Positions 36,202-44,356 of a stretch of 64,000 bases of DNA are shown here, piece after piece; the first letter of the stretch is position 1, and each line of letters begins with the position of its first letter. The position numbers and the translations under genes were made by a program. The notes below the pieces were generated by a model. That model searched no databases. It saw nothing but the letters and a program-made list of their open reading frames with translations, and was not told where the DNA came from. Source of the DNA: an uncultured Collinsella sp. (GTDB lineage Bacteria; Actinomycetota; Coriobacteriia; Coriobacteriales; Coriobacteriaceae); contig UQQL01000003.1 of the NCBI GenBank assembly GCA_900543275.1, forward strand, positions 4,444 to 68,443. The letters run 5' to 3'.

Positions 36202-36236
36202 AAAAGAGGGGAGGGCCGATGCTGTCGGCCCTCCCC
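36202..36236 (-). terminator. Terminator of the second lipoprotein gene
   Basis: A perfect 12-base stem (GGGGAGGGCCGA with TCGGCCCTCCCC) with a 5-base loop is followed on the reverse strand by TCTTTTG. Confidence 0.9.
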
Positions 36237-36290
36237 TGGCTGGGCGTCCGATCATTTAATGACTGCGCATGCGATGCTGCGTGCGAGCCC

Positions 36291-36893
36291 CTAATGCTTG
36301 ATCTCGATGCTCGAAATCTCGACTTCGCGTGCCTCGGCAACTGCCTTCGCCATGTCATCGGGGAACTCGATGGAGTTGAGGAGCGCCTCGGCTTCTTTCT
36401 TGTGCTGGTCGAAGTTCGAGATGAGGACGTAGACGCTTCCCGGCTCAACGTCGGTAAAAAGCATCGTTGAGATGCCGCTGTTGTCCTCGTATGTTCCGAC
36501 GAGCCACGTCCTGCCGTTATACTCGACGGACCCGCCATCCTTCCACTGGAACGTATCCCCCTTCTTTTCCGCCTGGTCGGCGTGGGATTCCTCGGCCGTC
36601 AGCGCTTTTTTCCAAACGGGGATAAAGCGATCGGCTGAGGCGTTCTCGTCTTCGGGGAAGGTGAGCTGGACCCTGTCGGCGTTCCTGCCGGCGGAGTCGC
36701 TTACGCCGACGCCCTCGGGCATCTCGACCTTAAACCAGATGAAGTCGGTCTTCTTGGCGACGGGGGCCTTTTCCTTGCTCTCGCTCTTGGGGGCGCTGCC
36801 GCCGCCAGATGCGCTCCCGCCGCAGCCGACAAGGGCAAACGCGGCAAAGAGGGCGATGCAAAGGGAAAGGATTGATAGGGTCTTTTTCTTCAT
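36291..36893 (-). CDS. Lipoprotein, paralogue of the previous gene
   Basis: A 200-residue lipoprotein from ATG at 36893 (GGAGG upstream) with lipobox LVGC (Cys24). KTDFIWFKVEMPEGVGV, ADRFIPVWKKA, RTWLVGTYED and GSVYVLISNFDQHKKEAEAL align with the paralogue at 35471 along the full length. Both genes end in EIK followed by R or H. Both also have a copy of CATGGGACACATGGCCCACC or a near match on their strand upstream (36125-36144, 37086-37106). Confidence 0.85.
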   Translation of the reverse strand: MKKKTLSILSLCIALFAAFALVGCGGSASGGGSAPKSESKEKAPVAKKTDFIWFKVEMPEGVGVSDSAGRNADRVQLTFPEDENASADRFIPVWKKALTAEESHADQAEKKGDTFQWKDGGSVEYNGRTWLVGTYEDNSGISTMLFTDVEPGSVYVLISNFDQHKKEAEALLNSIEFPDDMAKAVAEAREVEISSIEIKH

Positions 36894-37234
36894 GGTGGCG
36901 TCCTCCTTGTCTGCCGATGACATCACGGCGCCGCATGCTGTTGGGGTACTGATTGCACTGGCGGCGGATGTCTTTGTGTGCTGTGCGGCGATACCTCCGT
37001 TCATCGCTTGTGGCCGTTGCGCGGCCGTGCCCCAACGGGTTCCTTACTTATAGATATGCCCCAGCTTGCGCTGCCCGGGAGTCTCGAAAGGTGGGCCATG
37101 TGTCCCATGTTTGGGGCACTGGGCGCATGGGACGGCACGGCTCGGCATCGACTTTTCCATGTTGCGCAACAGCGCCCTGGGTGGGGGCGTATAGACTTGG
37201 CTGTGACAAAAGCCAAACCACGAAAGGTCGAACG
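36894..37234. other. 341-base intergenic region between divergent genes
   Basis: It contains the second copy of the GTGGGCCATGTGTCCCAT motif (near 37088) and a reverse-strand TATAAG near 37054 that may be a -10 for the lipoprotein gene. No gene is evident. Confidence 0.4.
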
Positions 37235-38074
37235 ATGTTCTGTCAAAAATGCGGACAGCAAGTTCCCGATGGATCGACGTTTTGCACGCATTGCGGGGCC
37301 TCGCTGGCGGGTGGTTCCGTGCCGACGCCTACGGGCGCTGGTCCTTCCTCTGCCCCGGGCCTAACCCAGTCGATGCCGCCGGTCGCGCCTGCGCCTCAAA
37401 AGCCTAAGAGCAAGGCGCCGGTCATTATCGCTGTGGCATGTGCTGCTGTGGTCCTCATCGGTGGCGGCACGGTGTTTGCACTCACGATGCTTAATGGGTC
37501 CAAGAGCTCTGACACGCAAATCTCGGTGATCGATACCGGGTCTTCGGACGAGAAAGATTCTTCTGCCAAGAAGAAGAGCGACAAGTCCAAGGCCAAGGAA
37601 CCCTCGTCGTCCGATGACGAGGCCGTTCCCGAGGACGAGTCGGCATACTACGGTTCGGGCGATTCGGACGATTACCTAACCGACGTGTATACGTACACGA
37701 ACGACATGCATCCTTATAGCATGTCGATTCCCAATCGCTTTGAGATGGAAGATACTCCCAACGGCAGCGGCGCCAGGTATGAGGACCCGGAGACGGGCTT
37801 TGTAATCAACCTGTTTGGCTACGTCAACATTAACGACGAAACTGCACACGAGATGTTCGTCGATGAGGACACCTCGGGCAAGACTGACCTCTATACCGCG
37901 GAGGGCGACAGCTGGTACGTGGTTTCGTGGCGCGAGGGCGACACGATCATTTACGAAAAGACGATCGTCACGGATTCGACGATTGCCACGGCGCATTTGG
38001 AGTACTCGACTGCAAACCGCGACATGGGATCGAAGATTATCGACACACTGCTGCCGACGTTTCAGGTGGACTAG
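37235..38074 (+). CDS. Zinc-ribbon membrane protein with extracellular domain
   Basis: A 279-residue protein. An N-terminal zinc ribbon (CQKCGQQVPDGSTFCTHCG; cysteines 3, 6, 17, 20) is cytoplasmic. A Pro-rich linker leads to a membrane helix (about 61-86), then a Ser/Lys/Asp-rich stalk, then an extracellular domain (about 145-279) with MSIPNRFEMEDTPNGSG and DSWYVVSWREGDTIIYEK. The extracellular part resembles PsbP/Mog1-type domains in outline only. No function is known. Similar stalk composition is seen in the DUF4430 proteins at 44357 and 48245. Confidence 0.85.
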   Translation: MFCQKCGQQVPDGSTFCTHCGASLAGGSVPTPTGAGPSSAPGLTQSMPPVAPAPQKPKSKAPVIIAVACAAVVLIGGGTVFALTMLNGSKSSDTQISVIDTGSSDEKDSSAKKKSDKSKAKEPSSSDDEAVPEDESAYYGSGDSDDYLTDVYTYTNDMHPYSMSIPNRFEMEDTPNGSGARYEDPETGFVINLFGYVNINDETAHEMFVDEDTSGKTDLYTAEGDSWYVVSWREGDTIIYEKTIVTDSTIATAHLEYSTANRDMGSKIIDTLLPTFQVD

Positions 38075-38122
38075 GCGCCCGTGCCTATAGCCGGCAATCG
38101 AAAACACCGATAGCCAGATCTC

Positions 38123-38151
38123 CTGACAGTCTTTGTCTTATGGGCTAGACT
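38123..38151 (+). promoter_or_regulatory. Candidate fchA-folD promoter
   Basis: CTGACA (38123-38128) and TAGACT (38146-38151) are exactly 17 bases apart. The start site would be near 38158, some 14 bases before a terminator hairpin. Confidence 0.5.
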
Positions 38152-38171
38152 GGCTTGGACAAGATCGATGA

Positions 38172-38210
38172 ATGGGGCAACCGCTTCCTGGCGTCGTTGT
38201 CCCATTTTTA
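38172..38210 (+). terminator. Terminator upstream of fchA, possibly a leader attenuator
   Basis: ATGGGGCAAC pairs with GTTGTCCCAT (one G-T pair) and TTTTTATT follows. It ends about 50 bases before fchA and lies after the candidate promoter, so it may end the 37235 transcript or limit fchA-folD expression. Confidence 0.75.
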
Positions 38211-38258
38211 TTATGCGTGCGACCCGTGGTGGCCGGCACGGTGGGCAGAGGTGTTCCG

Positions 38259-38891
38259 ATGAGCCAAGAGATGATGGATAAGACCTGTCGCGGATTTGCC
38301 GAGGCGTTGGCTGCACGCGAGCCGGTTCCCGGCGGCGGTAGCGCGAGCGCGTTTGTGGGAGCACTGGGTGCCTCGCTGTGCGGGATGGTTGCTCGCTATG
38401 GCGCGACGAACCCCGCGCTTGCCGATCGCGCGGACGATCTGGCGCACGCGTTTGCCCAGGCAGACGAGCTGGCTCAGGAGCTCGTGGGTCTGGTTGCCGA
38501 GGACGTTCGTGCGTACGGCCAGGTGTCCGCTGCGTACGGTATTCCGCGCGAGAACCCGGCTCGACCTGCGGCGATTCAGGACGCGTTGCACGTGGCGGCC
38601 ATGCCACCGTACCGCATTATGGACGCCTGCGGTCGTGCGCTGGCGCTGCTCGAGGACATGGCGGACAAGGGCTCCCGACAGCTGCTCTCCGATGTGGCGT
38701 GCGGTGCCGTGTTTTGCCGCGCGGCCATGCAGGGCGCGAGCTTGACGCTCTTTGCCAATACCACGTCTATGAAAGACCGGACGCGCGCCGAGGAGCTCGA
38801 GGCGGCGTGCGATGAACTGCTCGATATGTGGCTACCGCGCGCCGACGCTCTGGCGCGCCGCGCCGCCGACGCCGCCAGGAAGAGGGGATAG
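38259..38891 (+). CDS. fchA: Cyclodeaminase/cyclohydrolase family protein (FchA-like)
   Basis: A 210-residue, all-helical protein of the FTCD_C/FchA family. Members hydrolyse 5,10-methenyl-THF to 10-formyl-THF or deaminate formimino-THF. PVPGGGSASAFVGALGASLCGMVA near 23-46 is the family signature, and DMADKGSRQLLSDVACGAVFCRAAMQGA is the second conserved block. ATG at 38259 follows AGAGG. It is two bases upstream of folD. Since that FolD seems to lack cyclohydrolase residues, FchA most likely provides methenyl-THF cyclohydrolase activity. Confidence 0.88.
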   Translation: MSQEMMDKTCRGFAEALAAREPVPGGGSASAFVGALGASLCGMVARYGATNPALADRADDLAHAFAQADELAQELVGLVAEDVRAYGQVSAAYGIPRENPARPAAIQDALHVAAMPPYRIMDACGRALALLEDMADKGSRQLLSDVACGAVFCRAAMQGASLTLFANTTSMKDRTRAEELEAACDELLDMWLPRADALARRAADAARKRG

Positions 38892-38893
38892 CC

Positions 38894-39748
38894 ATGGCAG
38901 AGCTGCTGAAGGGCGCTCCCGTCGCCCGCGCGTTGACTGAGGAGCTTGCCGCGCGTTGTGCTGTTCTGCGCGAGCGCGGCGTTGTTCCAACGCTTGCTAT
39001 CGTTCGTGTAGGCGAGCGCGAGGACGACCTGTCCTACGAGCGCGGTGCACTCAAACGCTGCGAAAAGGCGGGCATCGAGGCTCGTCGCGTTTTGCTTCCT
39101 GCCGATGTTTCGCAGGACGAGCTACTGGCGGCTATTAAGGACATCAATGCCAACCCCACTGTTCATGGCTGTCTGCTGTTCCGCCCGCTGCCTGCCGGTC
39201 TTGACGAGGATGCGGTTGCCGCCGCGCTCGATCCCGCCAAGGACGTTGACTCCATGACACCGGCCTCGCTGCTTACCACACTATCGGGACGAGGCAAGGG
39301 CTTTGCTCCTTGTACGGCCGAAGCCGTGCTGGCACTGCTGGACCATTATGGCGTTGAGCTGGATGGGGCCAAGGTTGCCGTTGCCGGTCGGTCGCTGGTG
39401 ATTGGCCGCCCCGTTGCCGCTATGCTTACGGCTCGCAATGCCACGGTGACGACGTGCCATACGCATACGCGCGACCTTGCTGCCGAGTGCCGTTTTGCCG
39501 ACATCGTTGTTGCCGCGGTTGGACGCGCGCGCACGATTGGCGCGGATGCGGTTCGCGAGGGCCAGACAATCATCGATGTTGGCATTAATTGGGACGAGGC
39601 TGCTGGCAAGCTGGTCGGTGACGTTGATTTTGACGCTGTGGAGCCGGTTGTTGGCGCCATCACGCCCGTGCCGGGCGGCGTGGGCGCTGTGACGACGGCG
39701 ATTCTCGCCAAACACGTGATCGAGGCGGCGGAGCGTGCATCGAAATAG
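38894..39748 (+). CDS. folD: FolD-family methylene-THF dehydrogenase, cyclohydrolase site altered
   Basis: A 284-residue FolD homologue. The NAD(P)-binding half is intact: VAGRSLVIGRPVAAML, VVAAVGRART, IIDVGIN and ITPVPGGVGAVTTA. In the catalytic half the tyrosine of YxxxK is kept, but the sequence is YERGA, so the catalytic lysine is alanine. The QLPLP motif is FRPLP, so the glutamine is also lost. KDVDSMTP keeps the aspartate. In bifunctional FolD the lysine is needed for cyclohydrolase activity. The protein is therefore probably a dehydrogenase only, paired with FchA two bases upstream. Confidence 0.88.
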   Translation: MAELLKGAPVARALTEELAARCAVLRERGVVPTLAIVRVGEREDDLSYERGALKRCEKAGIEARRVLLPADVSQDELLAAIKDINANPTVHGCLLFRPLPAGLDEDAVAAALDPAKDVDSMTPASLLTTLSGRGKGFAPCTAEAVLALLDHYGVELDGAKVAVAGRSLVIGRPVAAMLTARNATVTTCHTHTRDLAAECRFADIVVAAVGRARTIGADAVREGQTIIDVGINWDEAAGKLVGDVDFDAVEPVVGAITPVPGGVGAVTTAILAKHVIEAAERASK

Positions 39749-39785
39749 GCGTTTTGGGCTGTTTGAGGGGCTAGCCATATACCGC

Positions 39786-40015
39786 GTGGTCAAAAAATGC
39801 CAAATATGAGTACTGTTGCCAAGATAGTCACATATGCTTTATGACATTTGGGCTTCCTAACGAAATTTATTCTCGTTAGGAAGCCCATTTTATTGAACCT
39901 ATGGGGAATAACGTTGTCTTGCTTTTGGACAAATGGGGACTTTCGGCACTCATTACAAGGAAATGTGCTGCTACTAAATTGGTGACAGTACTCATATTTG
40001 GCATTTTTTGACCAC
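39786..40015. mobile_element. MITE-like element with 31-base perfect terminal inverted repeats
   Basis: The ends 39786-39816 and 39985-40015 are perfect reverse complements over 31 bases, starting GTGGTCAAAAAATGCC. The interior is AT-rich compared with the surroundings, has no transposase frame, and contains a 14-base hairpin and a TGGGGAC sequence. The whole is 230 bases. No clear target-site duplication is visible in the flanks. It lies between folD and the C69 dipeptidase gene. Confidence 0.75.
39850..39893 (+). terminator. Hairpin inside the MITE-like element, possible folD terminator
   Basis: GGGCTTCCTAACGA pairs perfectly with TCGTTAGGAAGCCC (39850-39863, 39873-39886), followed by ATTTTATT. 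Confidence 0.7.
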
Positions 40016-40113
40016 AGGGGTCCCGAAGGGTCTTGAGGCGTTGCGGTTTCGCCCTTTTTGCGCCGAAGCGATACACTGTTGCCGTTTGATTTCTTCGCTC
40101 AAGGAGGATGCGC

Positions 40114-41637
40114 ATGCCGTGCACAACGATTTTGGTTGGTAAGAACGCGAGTTACGACGGGTCGACGCTTGTCGCCCGCAACGAGGACTCGTCCAACGGG
40201 GTGTTTGAGCCCAAGCGCATGCGCGTGGTGCATCCCGACGAGCAGCCGCGTGTCTACACGAGTGTTCTAAGCCACCTGACCATTGAGCTGCCCGACAACC
40301 CCATGCGCTACACGAGCGTCCCCGACGTCGTTCCCGGCCATGGCATTTGGGCCGAGGCTGGCTTCAACGGGCTCAATGTTGGCATGTCCGCAACCGAGAC
40401 ACTCACCACCAACGAGCGCGTCCGCGGCGCCGATCCGCTCGTGGACTACGTGCCCGCCAAGGGCAACGAGGGCGAGGACGGCTATGTTCCGGCACAGCCC
40501 GGCGGCTTGGGCGAGGAGGATATGGTGACCCTGGTGCTGCCGTACGCCACGTCTGCCCGCGACGGCGTGCGCATCCTGGGCGAGCTGCTCGAGCGCTACG
40601 GCACCTATGAGAACAATGGCATTGCCTTTAGTGACGTTGACGAGATCTGGTGGCTCGAGACTATCGGTGGCCACCACTGGATCGCCAAGCGCGTGCCCGA
40701 TGACGCCTATGTGACCATGCCCAACCAGCTGGGTATCGACAGCTTTGACCTGGACGACGCCGAGGGCACCCAGGCCGACCACATGTGCTCTGCCGACCTG
40801 CGCGCCTGGATGGCCGAGTGGCATCTGGACCTGACGCTGGGCGTCGAGGGCGACGGTCCGGCGACGGTCTTTAACCCGCGCGAGGCCTTTGGTTCGCACA
40901 GCGACAGCGACCACGTCTACAACACGCCGCGCGCCTGGTACATGCAGCGCTGCCTCAACCCCAGCGATGTGTGGGACGGTCCCGACGCCGATTACACGCC
41001 CGAGAGCGACGACATCCCCTGGAGCCGCGTGCCTGAGCGCAAGGTGACCATCGAGGACATCAAGTACGTGCTCTCCAGCCACTACCAGGGCACGGAGTAC
41101 GACTGCTACGGCAGCAAGGGTACGCCTGCCACGCGCGGCGCCTATCGTCCCATCGGCATCAACCGCAACAGCCAGCTCGCCGTGCTGCAGCTGCGCCCCT
41201 ATGCGCAGCCTGCGTATCGCGCCGTGCAGTGGATGGCGTTTGGCTCCAACTCGTTTAACGCGCTCGTCCCGCTGTATGCCAACGTCGAGACCATGCCCGA
41301 GTACTACGCCGACACCCAGGCGCGTGTGACGTCCGAGAACTTCTACTGGGCCAACCGCCTGATCGGCGCCCTGTCCGATGTCCGTTTCCATGAGTGCGGT
41401 CGTGCGGTCGAGGACTACCAGGAGAAGGTCGGCGGCATGGGCCACAAGCAGATCCACGACGTTGACGCTGCCGTAGCCGCGCTGCCCGAGGCCGAGGTAC
41501 CTGCCGAGCTCGCCCGCGCCAACGAGGCATTTGCCGAGCTCGTGCGCGTGGAGACCGATGCCCTGCTGGGCAAGGTCCTCTACACCACGAGCTGTGCCAT
41601 GAAGAACTCCTTCGCGATGAACGACAACATTAGGTAA
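40114..41637 (+). CDS. C69-family dipeptidase
   Basis: A 507-residue N-terminal nucleophile hydrolase that cleaves dipeptides, related to Lactobacillus PepD. The start MPCTTILVGKNAS places Cys3 as the likely nucleophile exposed by processing. DGSTLVARNEDS and the block GHGIWAEAGFNGLNVGMSATET are typical. ATG at 40114 is seven bases after AGGAGG; ATG at 40108 is directly against it and less likely. No signal peptide is seen, so it acts in the cytoplasm. A weak terminator follows. Confidence 0.92.
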   Translation: MPCTTILVGKNASYDGSTLVARNEDSSNGVFEPKRMRVVHPDEQPRVYTSVLSHLTIELPDNPMRYTSVPDVVPGHGIWAEAGFNGLNVGMSATETLTTNERVRGADPLVDYVPAKGNEGEDGYVPAQPGGLGEEDMVTLVLPYATSARDGVRILGELLERYGTYENNGIAFSDVDEIWWLETIGGHHWIAKRVPDDAYVTMPNQLGIDSFDLDDAEGTQADHMCSADLRAWMAEWHLDLTLGVEGDGPATVFNPREAFGSHSDSDHVYNTPRAWYMQRCLNPSDVWDGPDADYTPESDDIPWSRVPERKVTIEDIKYVLSSHYQGTEYDCYGSKGTPATRGAYRPIGINRNSQLAVLQLRPYAQPAYRAVQWMAFGSNSFNALVPLYANVETMPEYYADTQARVTSENFYWANRLIGALSDVRFHECGRAVEDYQEKVGGMGHKQIHDVDAAVAALPEAEVPAELARANEAFAELVRVETDALLGKVLYTTSCAMKNSFAMNDNIR

Positions 41638-41655
41638 AAGCCGTATTGCAGCGAA

Positions 41656-41694
41656 CGAGCGGGACAAACGCCGTCAAAGGCTTTGCCCCGCTCG
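41656..41694 (+). terminator. Possible terminator of the C69 dipeptidase gene
   Basis: CGAGCGGG pairs with CCCGCTCG; an inner CAAA/TTTG pairing extends it. Only ATTCCTATCTT follows, so the T tract is weak. Confidence 0.4.
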
Positions 41695-41785
41695 ATTCCT
41701 ATCTTGGCAGTAAAACGATTTTGTGTCGTTCGCCCAATCTTGGGTACAAGAAGGCCAATGCAGTTGTTCATGATTGGAGCCAACC

Positions 41786-42202
41786 ATGGTTATGAAACTC
41801 GATCAGCTTGTTAACGGTGCCATCAACGTGGGCTTCGGCGCCGCCGCCGTTGCCGTCGAGGGCGGCAAGAAGGTTCTCGACGACCTCGGTACCAAGGGCG
41901 AGCAGGTCCGCAAGGATGCCGGCACCCCCGATATCGCCCGCAGCGTGTCCGATATGTTCGAGCAGGCGGGTGGCACCATCTCCGACCTGACCGAGCGCCT
42001 GGGCATGCAGGGCGAGACTGCGGCACAGCGCGTGCTCGATGAGCTCATCCTGGCTCGCGTCCGCGTTATGACCGCCCACGAGCGCACGGCCTTCCTGGCT
42101 CATGTACGCGATATCGTCGATTCGGTCGAGGACAACGTGACTTCGGTGCCTGTCGAGTCTGTTGAGCCCGACGATGCAGAGGACGCCGAAGAGGCCGAGT
42201 AG
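41786..42202 (+). CDS. Phasin-like small protein upstream of the UbiB kinase
   Basis: A 138-residue, mostly helical protein: LVNGAINVGFGAAAVAVEGGKKVLDDL, then a long helix region and an acidic tail (DDAEDAEEAE). The pattern resembles phasin-type and ubiquinone-biosynthesis accessory proteins often paired with UbiB-family kinases. GGAG precedes the ATG by seven bases, and the gene ends eight bases before the kinase gene. The pairing suggests a shared function; no polyhydroxyalkanoate genes are in view. Confidence 0.7.
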   Translation: MVMKLDQLVNGAINVGFGAAAVAVEGGKKVLDDLGTKGEQVRKDAGTPDIARSVSDMFEQAGGTISDLTERLGMQGETAAQRVLDELILARVRVMTAHERTAFLAHVRDIVDSVEDNVTSVPVESVEPDDAEDAEEAE

Positions 42203-42210
42203 TAGCGCAG

Positions 42211-43974
42211 ATGGCAGATTCCACCACCGATTACAACAATCTAGATCCTTTGGGTGACGAGGCGGCGGTTGTCGATGAGGTCGATGCCGCCGTCTCGGGC
42301 GCTCGCAAGAAGCCGCGCGCTGTCGATATGGTCCCCGAAGAGCCCGACGCGATGGCGCCGGATGAGGAGTACCAGCTCACGCCGGCGGGCCGCCGCGAAC
42401 GCATCGGGCAAATCGTTCGCCTGATCAAAAAGTACCGTGTGTGGGACAACCTCACGCCGGTTCGCCTGCGCCGTCTGCTCGAAGAGCTCGGCCCCATGTT
42501 CGTCAAGATGGGGCAGATTCTGGCCAACCGCTCCGAGATCTTGCCGCAGCGGTTTTGCGACGAGCTGCGCCGCCTGCGCTCCGACGTAGAGCCGGTGCCG
42601 TATGAGGTGGTGCTGCGTTGTCTGGAAGAGGAGTACGGCCAGCGCTTGGGGCAGATGTTCGACGCGATCGACCCCAACCCGCTCGGAAGTGCGTCGCTCG
42701 CGCAGGTGCACCGTGCCCGCCTGGTGACAGGTGAGGACGTGGCCGTTAAGGTGCAGCGCCCCGGCGCGCAGCAGGTCATGGCGCAGGACATCGACATCAT
42801 TCGCTCGGTGGTGCGCATCGTTTCCAAGTTCGTCAACACCGATCAGTTTGTTGACCTGCACGGCGTGGTCGAGGAGCTGTGGACCTCGTTTCGCGAGGAG
42901 ACCAACTTTTTGGCCGAGGCCAAAAACCTCAACGATTTCTATGAGTTCCATAAGAGCGTCCATGGCGTGACGTGCCCCAAGTCCTATCTGGATCTGTGCA
43001 CCGAGCATGTCGTGGTCATGGATTACGTCGACGGCATCTCGATTGCCGATCCCGAGCGCTTGGTGGCCGAGGGCTATGACCTGGAAAAAATCGGTTCGGC
43101 GATTGTCGAGGACTATTCGACGCAGGTGCTCGATGATGGCTTTTTCCATGCCGACCCGCATGCGGGAAACATCATTCTCAAGGACGGCGTCGTTTACTTT
43201 ATCGACCTGGGTATGGTCGGGCGCATGTCGAGCCACGACCGCGGTATCGTTAAGGACATGATCTTTGCCGTGGCCGAGGGCGACGTGCCCAAGCTCAAGG
43301 ACTCGCTCATGCGCTTTGCCGTGACGCGCGGCGATTCTGCCGAGCTCGACCATTCGGCGTTTTTGTCCGACCTGGACTTTATCGTTGCCGACTTTGCGGG
43401 CCTCGATCTTAAGGACCTGGATATCGGCGAGTTTCTGACCTCGCTGCTAAATTTGGCGCGCAAAAACGACGTTGAGCTGCCGAGCGTGGTGACGATGTTC
43501 GCGCGCGGCATGGTGACGCTCGAGGGTCTGCTGACCGAGTACATGCCCAACGTCAACATGATCCAGATCATCCAGACGCATATCAAAAACGAGAAGAGCA
43601 CCTATGCGCGCGTGCGCGATATGGGGCGCGATCTTGCCGCGAGCAGCTATCGAGCGGCAAAAGGTTCGCTCGAGGCGGCCGAGTATCTGGGCTTGGCGTC
43701 GCGTATGCTTACGCGCGGCCAGCTTAAGGTGAACACGCAGATCATGAGCAGCGATAAGGCACTGCGGCAGCTGGGTGGAATTATCGACCGCATGTCGATG
43801 GCAATTGTGATCGCCGGTCTGTTTATCGGTTCGTCGGTGGTGTACTATGCGCGTATCGAGCCGGTTGTGTTTGGTATCCCGGTCATTGGCTTTATGGGCT
43901 ACGTGAGCGCGCTGGCGCTGGCACTGATGCTGGGCCGCGAGATCTGGCGCAATAGCCACGGCGGTAAGCGTTAG
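42211..43974 (+). CDS. UbiB/ABC1 (AarF) family atypical kinase
   Basis: A 587-residue UbiB-family protein. MFVKMGQILANRSEILP is the family KxGQ motif that replaces the usual glycine loop. NPLGSASLAQVHRA and VAVKVQRPG carry the Ala-rich loop and ATP-site lysine. FFHADPHAGNI and YFIDLGMVGRM are the catalytic and metal motifs. Two membrane helices end the protein (about 525-545, 550-575). UbiB proteins support isoprenoid lipid or quinone traffic. The start lacks a strong ribosome binding site, consistent with coupling to the gene before it. Confidence 0.93.
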   Translation: MADSTTDYNNLDPLGDEAAVVDEVDAAVSGARKKPRAVDMVPEEPDAMAPDEEYQLTPAGRRERIGQIVRLIKKYRVWDNLTPVRLRRLLEELGPMFVKMGQILANRSEILPQRFCDELRRLRSDVEPVPYEVVLRCLEEEYGQRLGQMFDAIDPNPLGSASLAQVHRARLVTGEDVAVKVQRPGAQQVMAQDIDIIRSVVRIVSKFVNTDQFVDLHGVVEELWTSFREETNFLAEAKNLNDFYEFHKSVHGVTCPKSYLDLCTEHVVVMDYVDGISIADPERLVAEGYDLEKIGSAIVEDYSTQVLDDGFFHADPHAGNIILKDGVVYFIDLGMVGRMSSHDRGIVKDMIFAVAEGDVPKLKDSLMRFAVTRGDSAELDHSAFLSDLDFIVADFAGLDLKDLDIGEFLTSLLNLARKNDVELPSVVTMFARGMVTLEGLLTEYMPNVNMIQIIQTHIKNEKSTYARVRDMGRDLAASSYRAAKGSLEAAEYLGLASRMLTRGQLKVNTQIMSSDKALRQLGGIIDRMSMAIVIAGLFIGSSVVYYARIEPVVFGIPVIGFMGYVSALALALMLGREIWRNSHGGKR

Positions 43975-44090
43975 CGATTTCCCGGGGTCGGGGAAACGGG
44001 TTATTTTGCTCGGCACTTCATCCCCGCCCTTTTCTATCGCAAACCATAGCTTGTACCTTGGGCTTCGCCTGTGTGCGGGGCCCTTTTGCG

Positions 44091-44099
44091 TGCTACCAT
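44091..44099 (+). promoter_or_regulatory. Candidate extended -10 promoter of the cobalamin riboswitch transcript
   Basis: TG-C-TACCAT at 44091-44099 would start transcription near 44106, just before the riboswitch. No strong -35 is seen. Confidence 0.4.
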
Positions 44100-44111
44100 A
44101 TCGACAGTAAT

Positions 44112-44300
44112 AATCGATGGCCTAGATGGTGGTGCGGAGACGCACGAATGCGCGGTTTTCCTGCGCGTTTGGGAGAATCGGGGTGTAAGTCCCCGGCTGT
44201 ACCAGTAACCGTAATTCCTCTTGGCCCGGGATGGTCGCGTCGCAGATCGGACCGCGCCCGGGTCGGTAAGGTTAAGTCGGATCGCCTCCCATCTTGTACG
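44112..44300 (+). promoter_or_regulatory. Cobalamin (adenosylcobalamin-type) riboswitch
   Basis: The core is recognisable: GGGAGAA, then the hairpin CGGGGTGTAAGTCCCCG, then GCTGTACCAGTAACCGTA, a long variable stem (CCCGGG with CCCGGG), and finally AAGTCGGATCGCC. These match the conserved core of cobalamin riboswitches. After the core, CCTCCC (near 44286) can pair with the downstream GGAGGG at 44338-44343, so ligand binding may control ribosome access. It precedes two genes with transcobalamin-like DUF4430 domains, which makes a B12 role very likely. Confidence 0.9.
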
Positions 44301-44356
44301 CGGCTGCGGCGTATGCTGCCGGTGTGCATAGGGCTCTGGAGGGAAGAGAGATCCCG

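Noticed and set aside
38075..38258. THF or ZTP riboswitch upstream of fchA-folD
   Set aside because: Such riboswitches often precede folate genes, but neither the ZTP core nor the THF core is present; only a plain terminator hairpin is seen.
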